A stretch of 64,000 nt of DNA from Hexactinellida sp. DTS-2022 (lineage: Eukaryota > Porifera > Hexactinellida). The position numbers were made by a program, and so were the translations under genes. Under the pieces are notes generated by a model. The model did no database searches, had not been told where the DNA came from, and was given only the letters and a program-made list of their open reading frames with translations. Below are positions 58,320-64,000 of this stretch, piece by piece; position 1 is the first letter of the stretch, and each line of letters starts with the position of its first letter. The stretch covers positions 6,376,501 through 6,440,500 of the forward strand of contig JAPNXP010000001.1 of NCBI GenBank assembly GCA_028753945.1, written 5' to 3'.

Positions 58320-58683
58320 TATTTCTAAAACATTACTTATATTAATAGGTGATACACCGGTCAATTTATTAAATACATCAAAAACTATGTTAATACTCCT
58401 AGCTATACTTTGACATGTATCTATACAAATCCGAAAGAAAACTTTGATTCGGACATTTTTTACCTTTTTGACGTCACTAAAGGTCAAAATCACCGTCATT
58501 TTGTACACAAAAAATCGCGGCAATTTCCGGAAAGTTACCTTGTTTATGTAGAGGTTATCTCAAAAAGTATAATTCGGACAGAGAAAAACTATCCCTCAAA
58601 TCCTTATCAGTAGAGCTGCCAACTTGATCGCGTCGATTTTCAACTTTTATTAATATAGTATTACAGTCATATTGAAATTTAAT

Positions 58684-59054
58684 AGTGATGATGGTGGGGA
58701 CATCTAATTTGTGGCCAAATTATCACTATATCCAATATATCACTATACCCATTATATCACTATATCCACTGTCTCACCGCATCTAATATATGTCTGTATA
58801 CATTGTCAATACTTATATTCTGAAAAGAATTATCAAATTCCTTATCAAATTCAAGTGGTAACGATATTTATACTGTAAAATATGAAATTATGGGGTCCAA
58901 GGAAGGTCAAAAATCCAATTTTCTTGTGTAATCTGTACACAAATTATCACTATATCCAATAATGATATCACTATAACCAATAAAATTTGTATGGGATTTG
59001 CTCGGGAACGCACCTAAAGCTGCAAAATTATCACTATATCTATTATGTACTGTA
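58684..59054. repeat. Dispersed repeat, copy 2
   Basis: Same family and orientation as 2594-2932. This copy has an extra ATTATATCACTATACCC block and a duplicated TTATCAAATTC. Confidence 0.7.
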
Positions 59055-59081
59055 ATAGTATTAATAGTATAGATAGATATA

Positions 59082-59241
59082 CAGTGCAACCTCGATTATC
59101 CGGACCCATTGGGACCGAACGAAAATGTCCGTATAAGCTAAAGTCCGGATAATCGAGGTCATTTTATATATAATAGTATAGGATTGGGATTTGGACCAAT
59201 GTCCGGATAATCGAAGAGTCCGGATAATCGAGGTTGCACTG
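59082..59241. mobile_element. pogo-like MITE (CAGTGCAACCTCGATTATCC)
   Basis: Exact complementary ends CAGTGCAACCTCGATTATCC are flanked by TA (59080-59081 and 59242-59243). Length is 160 bp. It contains four copies of GTCCGGATAATCGA or its complement. Confidence 0.9.
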
Positions 59242-59339
59242 TATATAGATAGATAGATAACTAAGTTAACATTCTTTCATTTGATAATTTGATTGATGAT
59301 TTTGTTCGAGCAAAGGCTCGCAGAAAAATCTTCTGAATC

Positions 59340-59573
59340 TTGATGACAAGTAACAATAAAAACATTTATAGTGGCGTGATAGAGGGCCTAGTATCTCATT
59401 GGTGCCCAGGGCCTATAAACCCCAAAGATGTTAAGACGGCACTGCTCAGTAGACGAGTTTATATAATCGTTCTGTTAGTCAACATGATTAACTTGCTAGT
59501 CTTAGCATTGGAAATCTCACTAATTTCCACAATTCGATACTACTTCCCAGAATCAGTAGGTATTGCAGATTAA
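59340..59573 (+). CDS. Small membrane protein ORF, doubtful
   Basis: A 77-codon frame with one hydrophobic segment, VYIIVLLVNMINLLVLALEI, near residues 40-59. I recognise no family. It could be the last exon of an upstream gene or chance. The part before the hydrophobic segment (GCCCAGGGCC ... AAGACGGCACTG) resembles MITE termini, which argues against a gene. Confidence 0.2.
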   Translation: MMTSNNKNIYSGVIEGLVSHWCPGPINPKDVKTALLSRRVYIIVLLVNMINLLVLALEISLISTIRYYFPESVGIAD

Positions 59574-59850
59574 GTTACAGATATCTAGGCTTATCTCTGT
59601 ACATATAATATGAGTACTATATATATTGAATCAATTAATTATTAATATAATGAATATTCTAATTCATCATAGTTAGTTGGAAATAAGGTCATAAAACCCT
59701 GACCTGATTCTACTTTGTAGCAGCTGTAGAATAAGCAGATTTGTTATATTTATTAAATACTAATGGGGTACTGGGTATAACTGGAACTATATAAAGTGTC
59801 AAATTAACAAATATTTAGTTTGTCCAGTAGTCCGCAGGTAGTAGAGAGAA

Positions 59851-60462
59851 ATGGCGAGCGCAGAATCTGAACCAGACCCAAATGACGTTGCTAAAGAGTT
59901 CTCGAATGAGGACAACCCAGATAGCAGTGACTACAAGGTGCCTAAGAAAGTAGATCTGGAGACCATCGTGAACACTGATAAGGACGACGTAGCTTTAATA
60001 AAGTACAAGGAGACTCTATTGGGTGGGTTCAAGGACGTGGTGGATGAGGGGGGCCCCAATGTGCTTTTGAAAGCAATGCATTTCAACCCAGTCGATAGAG
60101 AACCCATTTCCCTGGACCTGACTAAAACGGACATGCAGACACTAAAGAAGACTTCAATCCTAGTGAAAGAGGGTTGCAGATATAAGATCCAGATAGACTT
60201 CAAAGTGCAGCGAGAGATTGTGTCCGGACTTCGATATAGACAGAGTTCATATAGGAAAGGTATCCGTGTGGAGAACAGCTCTATCATGATGGGAAGTTAT
60301 GGACCTAAGAACCTGCATGTCTTCTCTACACAGGAGGACAGCGCGCCCAGTGGGATGATAGCAAGGGGCAGCTACAACGTGAAGAGTAAGTTCGTCGATG
60401 ATGACGGTAACACAGTTCTGGAGTGGGAATGGGTGTTTGAGATTAAGAAAGAATGGAGCTGA
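59851..60462 (+). CDS. RhoGDI: Rho GDP-dissociation inhibitor
   Basis: A 203-residue protein, the usual length for RhoGDI. It keeps prenylated Rho, Rac and Cdc42 GTPases soluble in the cytosol by masking their lipid and blocking nucleotide release. The acidic, flexible N-terminal arm (residues 1-65) precedes the immunoglobulin-like lipid-binding domain. Family blocks are clear: DEGGPNVLLKAMHF, REPISLDLT, VKEGCRYKIQIDFKVQREIV, GLRYRQ, GSYGPK, PSGMIARGSYNVKSKF and the C-terminal WEWVFEIKKEWS. The AGAAATGG context suits initiation. TAGTCCGCAG about 15 bases upstream could be a splice acceptor for a 5' UTR exon. The coding region has no intron. Codon use is more GC-rich than the surroundings, as expected for a real gene. 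Confidence 0.95.
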   Translation: MASAESEPDPNDVAKEFSNEDNPDSSDYKVPKKVDLETIVNTDKDDVALIKYKETLLGGFKDVVDEGGPNVLLKAMHFNPVDREPISLDLTKTDMQTLKKTSILVKEGCRYKIQIDFKVQREIVSGLRYRQSSYRKGIRVENSSIMMGSYGPKNLHVFSTQEDSAPSGMIARGSYNVKSKFVDDDGNTVLEWEWVFEIKKEWS

Positions 60463-60720
60463 GCGCTACAACCATTCCCGTAACTTTTATGATTTGTGAA
60501 TTTACTCTATAGCCATAGCTTGATAGGATTGTGTGTGTCTCAATTAGAATATTATATCTGAAATACTATCAGGAGAGACGGTTACTCGAATTTAACTGCC
60601 AGTAAGTGAGCTTATTTAATTAAATATTGTCAGTTAAACAAGTTGGGAGGTTGGGAATTTCGCGAACGCACACTGGGCCTTTATTTGAAGCAACCCAGAT
60701 TCAAAATATATTTGGCTATG

Positions 60721-60726
60721 AATAAA
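60721..60726 (+). terminator. Possible poly(A) signal of RhoGDI
   Basis: AATAAA about 260 bases after the stop codon, the first canonical hexamer downstream. An ATTAAA variant occurs near 60620, so the site used is uncertain. Confidence 0.4.
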
Positions 60727-60997
60727 TTTTCGAGAATACTTATCCATCGATCATCGGATTTACTATCTACTGATGATATAAACAGAGATAAACAACAGGA
60801 TAATGTGTACCCTCCGGGAAGAATATAAATGAAGTGTGTATTATACGTTTGACTTATATCCGAATCAAAAAATACAAATTGTTAGCCGAGTTATATTGAA
60901 AAATAACTCTGCTTATTTGAGACACTCACTGGATAAGTCAGGTCTGTAAGAAGGAACTTTCCTCTAAGGCCTGTTGTATGACGGTTACTTACCTCTA

Positions 60998-61239
60998 CAG
61001 TACACCTTGGCTAACCAGATCTGGTATACAGTGGTATTCCTATTTAAAAAATTATGTTCGGATTAGTGAACCAAACCAAACTTGCCCAAACATTTTAAAC
61101 TAAACATATTGTATACTAAATGCAAGTCAGAGACTTATTTTTTAATAATTCTATTGTAATACACATATTTAAGATTTTGTTCCAAATTTATATGAAAAAT
61201 AGTTTTGGATCTCCAGTTCAGATTAGCGATGGTGTACTG
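60998..61239. mobile_element. pogo-like MITE (CAGTACACC)
   Basis: The ends CAGTACACCTTGGCTAACC and the complement of CAGTACACCATCGCTAATC are flanked by TA (60996-60997, 61240-61241). It is related to 19798-20088. Confidence 0.75.
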
Positions 61240-61619
61240 TACTGTATTCAGAAAATCAATTAATTTTCATTTTTATCTGCCAAACTCAACGATGATGCAT
61301 AATTATTGTTTTTTTGTAAAATTACTAAATCAAAATTTACAAATGAGCAACAAAACTTTCCCTCAAATTCCCGCACTAATGCCCATTTTATAAAACATTA
61401 TCCACTAGAACTTATCTAAATATAATTGTTCACGGAAGTAATGAAAACTAAAATATTGGTGACATTCCATTCCCTAGTTATGGTTGCTATGGTAGGCCAA
61501 AAACATTCACTCATTTAGAATGTTATTTTGGACTCCCTAGCATTCCAAGTTAACTTTACACTAGTTGATGTTAAATTTTACCACATTTTATGCATCGAAT
61601 AAGTACACTTACGAAACTT

Positions 61620-62275
61620 TAGGTCGTTACCGAATCGCCGACAACATAAATGGGCTGCAAAATGTCCTTAATTAATACTGATATCTTTTGACTGCCAAAA
61701 ATGGTCCGGGACCAATTTTGGCTGGCCATAAATGGTCCGGTCGGACTAGTTTTGGTCGCCAAAAATGGTCCGGCCGGACCAGTTTTGGTCGCCAAAGGCG
61801 TTCCCCATTGGCCAAAGGTGGTCCCCGCCGGACAGCCATTCCAAGACAATAATTTTATAGCTTTTATCATTCATCAACACAAGAATACATAGAGATGCAA
61901 ATGTTTTCACAATATTCAATAATACACAATTGCAAAGTTGATTCTTTACGCCGTAACTCCATATATCACAATTACAAAACCAATTCTTTTAACTATTATT
62001 CATGCCTTCATACTTACAAGGGACTCCTTTTCCCCCTGAACCATAGTAGACAATTAGAAAAAGATACATTTTCAATTTAATTATTGATTGTCCTATACAA
62101 TTTCGCACTAGAGGGAGGTCTGTTTTAGCAACTTTAGTGCGATCTAACAATGCGATCTAGCAAAAATTTTAGGCCGGACCTATTTTAGCAAGCTAGGACC
62201 ATTTATGGCAGGCCAAAATTGGTCCCGGACCAATTTTTCGTGACAGCCAACCTATTTGAGAATTTTGAGTCATAT
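61620..62275. repeat. GGTCCGG-rich repeat region
   Basis: Several imperfect copies of a ~38-base unit (GGCCGGACCAGTTTTGGTCG, CCAAAAATGGTCC) lie at 61690-61840. An inverted echo at 62160-62260 reads GGCCAAAATTGGTCCCGGAC. It is probably the two ends of one unresolved element of about 600 bp without coding capacity. Confidence 0.5.
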
Positions 62276-62447
62276 CCCTGTAAGGGGCACCAATTTTCCC
62301 CTGTAGGTACATTGGCCAAAATTCTCGACACCCCAAAATTTCATGATCGCTCTTCTTGGGAATCCCTATATGCTTTACTAAAATGAATTAGATAACCAAC
62401 ACTTTGCATTCATGTGGCCAATGCAGAATACATGGCAAGAAATACTA

Positions 62448-62617
62448 CAGTAGAACCTCGTTAATACGAACACGACGGACGGTAAAAATTTATTCGCTTT
62501 ATCAAGGGGTTTGTGTTAAGCGGAGTAATACCCATTGAACAGACATTGTTAGGGGCCTCATTTTGTGGAATTTTTTGTTCGTCTTATCCGGAAATTCGTA
62601 CTAACGAGGTCCTACTG
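62448..62617. mobile_element. pogo-like MITE (CAGTAGAACCTCGTTAATAC)
   Basis: The ends CAGTAGAACCTCGTTAATAC and the complement of CAGTAGGACCTCGTTAGTAC are flanked by TA (62446-62447, 62618-62619). Length is 170 bp. Confidence 0.85.
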
Positions 62618-62778
62618 TATGTTATCTATATCGATTTAAAAAATTAATAAATTAATCACTTTGGAATGGAGACAACATTGGATTATATAGACTGTACTGG
62701 GGATCCCTGTACGCTCGAAAAGATTAAAGGAACTGTTAATTTACACAAAACAAAATTCTACATTTTGAGGTTGTAGAC

Positions 62779-63459
62779 CAGGGGTCGGCAACATTTTGAG
62801 CCTGCGGGTAATTTACTGCATTAGTCGGGCCAAGCGATTTACCATCCTTTGGTCTTCCTCGTAATTTTTCCATTGTAGAATTGTTAATTATTAGTACATT
62901 GACTTATCTTAAAATTAATAATGTTACCACACTATTATTTACAAAAATATTGTACACCCTCGCTAATCCTAAACTCGTTAGTCCGAACAACAAATCCAAA
63001 ACTATTTTTCGTAGAAATTTGGAAAAAATTTGAATATTACAATGGTATTATGAAAAAATCTCCTAGAGAACTATTTATGTTGTACTATGCTATACCTTAT
63101 TAAGTTATTATTTGAAATTAACGCGAATTGCTCGAATTCGCGTTAATTTCCTATAATAAGGTATGTTTAGTTTGGATTTAAAAGGTTTGGAATTGTTTTG
63201 TTCGGATTATCAGGGTCTCATTTTATAGAGGCCAATATAAATCGTATTACTTCACTAATCTGTACGAATTCATAAATCGGAACAGAATCTCTTGAATCGG
63301 AACACCTATGTTCCGATTAGCGTGGGTGCACTTTATTTGGATTTCATTTTAAGGACCGAATCGGAGGTCACGATGAGCATGTTTAGAGAGAGCAGCGCGC
63401 CGGAAAATTTCGCCTCGCGGGCCAAATCTGGCCCGCCGCCCGGGAATTGCAGACCCCTG
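62779..63459. mobile_element. hAT-type MITE with pogo-like insertion
   Basis: It starts CAGGGGTCGGCAACATTTT and ends GCAGACCCCTG. The flanks TTGTAGAC (62771-62778) and GTGTAGAC (63460-63467) match at 7 of 8 positions. Inside, at about 62953-63330, lies a degenerate pogo-like MITE (TACACCCTCGCTAATCC ... GATTAGCGTGGGTGCA). Confidence 0.75.
63088..63166. repeat. AT-rich hairpin
   Basis: GAAATTAACGCGAATT and GAATTCGCGTTAATTTC pair around a GCTC loop. Outer arms TACCTTATTA and TAATAAGGTA extend the stem. It is the centre of the degenerate pogo-like MITE. Confidence 0.75.
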
Positions 63460-63779
63460 GTGTAGACATTTTTGTTATTATTGGACTCCCTGTACGCCTG
63501 TAGCAGGGAATGATAGGTATCGAACGGACTGAAAAAATCCAATTCAGTTCATTTCAAATTAACGTGCGTTCAGTTCGTTCAACGGGCTGACTCGCGTTCT
63601 TTCAGTTCGTTCAATTCGTTCGTTCAGTTCGTTCAATTCGTTCATCTCAATTCGTTCAGTTCAGAATCTCAGATAAAGTGGGTTGATCCATTCCGTTTAT
63701 GATTGACTATTCAGTCCATCCAAGCTGCAATTGAAGTTCAGGTAAGGAGCTATTTTCTAAAATTTAATTTTTTTCTGTA

Positions 63780-63926
63780 CCGAGACTACCGACTATACTA
63801 TACTAAGTGGCCCAGTACTAATCTCACTGCCTTAATTATTTTTACAGTGCCGACTATTCTATAGTATAGTGGCCCAGTATTGGTCATAGTGCTTTGGTAT
63901 ATTATATAAATTATTACTGTGCCGAC
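63780..63926 (+). repeat. Isolated start motifs of the array element
   Basis: Two full and one truncated copies of the CTATACTATAGTATAG-type motif with CAGTGCCGAC and GTGGCCCAGT. The third copy is cut at GTGCCGAC by an element beginning CAGGGTTGTAAAT, which runs off the window. The body and hairpin are not visible, so the rest may lie beyond 64000. Confidence 0.8.
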
Positions 63927-64000
63927 CAGGGTTGTAAATAAATCATTTTTTTTTTCTCAAATCAAATCAAATCAAATCATTTTAGATTTAAAATTATTTC
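63927..64000. mobile_element. Start of a TTTGA-rich MITE, truncated by the window
   Basis: It begins CAGGGTTGTAAATAAATCA and continues into CAAATCAAATCAAATC repeats, like the inner element at 26172-26614. Its right end is outside the window. Confidence 0.6.

Noticed and set aside
60643-60828. 61-codon ORF after RhoGDI
   Set aside because: No domain, no Kozak support, and it lies in the likely 3' UTR with the AATAAA inside it.

Overview
The window is AT-rich metazoan nuclear DNA. Spliceosomal introns, poly(A) signals and animal-type genes (a FAXDC2-like hydroxylase and a RhoGDI) support this, and nothing looks bacterial or organellar. I cannot fix the phylum; an early-branching invertebrate such as a sponge or cnidarian fits. 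Only three host genes are convincing: the single-exon FAXDC2-like gene (1428-2447, +), a two-exon, two-domain glycosyltransferase (27065-31921, -), and the single-exon RhoGDI (59851-60462, +). Almost everything else is transposon-derived, often nested, and many ends can be placed to the base from target-site duplications (TSDs).

Layout. 1-1.3 kb: a P-type foldback element (65-863, 7-bp TSD) and a hAT MITE, then FAXDC2. 2.6-6.6 kb: dispersed repeats, P-like solo ends, a 22-24-bp minisatellite, a RING-finger fragment of a MULE transposase, and an ~880-bp foldback element. 6.7-13.3 kb: head-to-tail array 1 of an unclassified element. 13.4-15.2 kb: a MULE with an exact 9-bp TSD. 16.1-18.2 kb: a frameshifted RAG1/Transib-like transposase. 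18.2-27 kb: MITEs and Helitron-like pieces. 27-32 kb: the glycosyltransferase gene, whose intron carries a decayed MULE with hAT MITEs inside. 32.3-34.3 kb: Helitron-like and piggyBac-like pieces. 34.35-42.37 kb: array 2 of the same element in the opposite orientation, inserted as one block and itself hit by a Helitron-like element full of 142-bp repeats. 42.4-47.2 kb: two inverted copies of a FLYWCH-MULE-RING transposase around a hAT element holding up to three further nested hAT elements. 50-57.2 kb: a decayed P transposase (-), split by a Helitron-like insertion, next to a nearly intact P element (52776-56955) with identical 71-bp terminal repeats. 57.4-64 kb: pogo-like and hAT MITEs around RhoGDI.

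The best candidate for something undescribed is the element forming the two arrays. Its units run head to tail. They begin with a 35-bp near-palindrome containing CTGTGCCGAC and end in a ~125-bp hairpin containing the same motif in both arms. All nine hairpins keep the same single-base bulge. A related sequence at 4.4-4.6 kb acts as an empty site and shows that the whole 8-kb array 2 went in as a unit. This resembles rolling-circle concatemers, but no replicase is encoded here and the class is unknown. Also notable are the RAG1-like pseudogene, the transposase with a RING finger, and the glycosyltransferase gene that a naive ORF reading would split in two.
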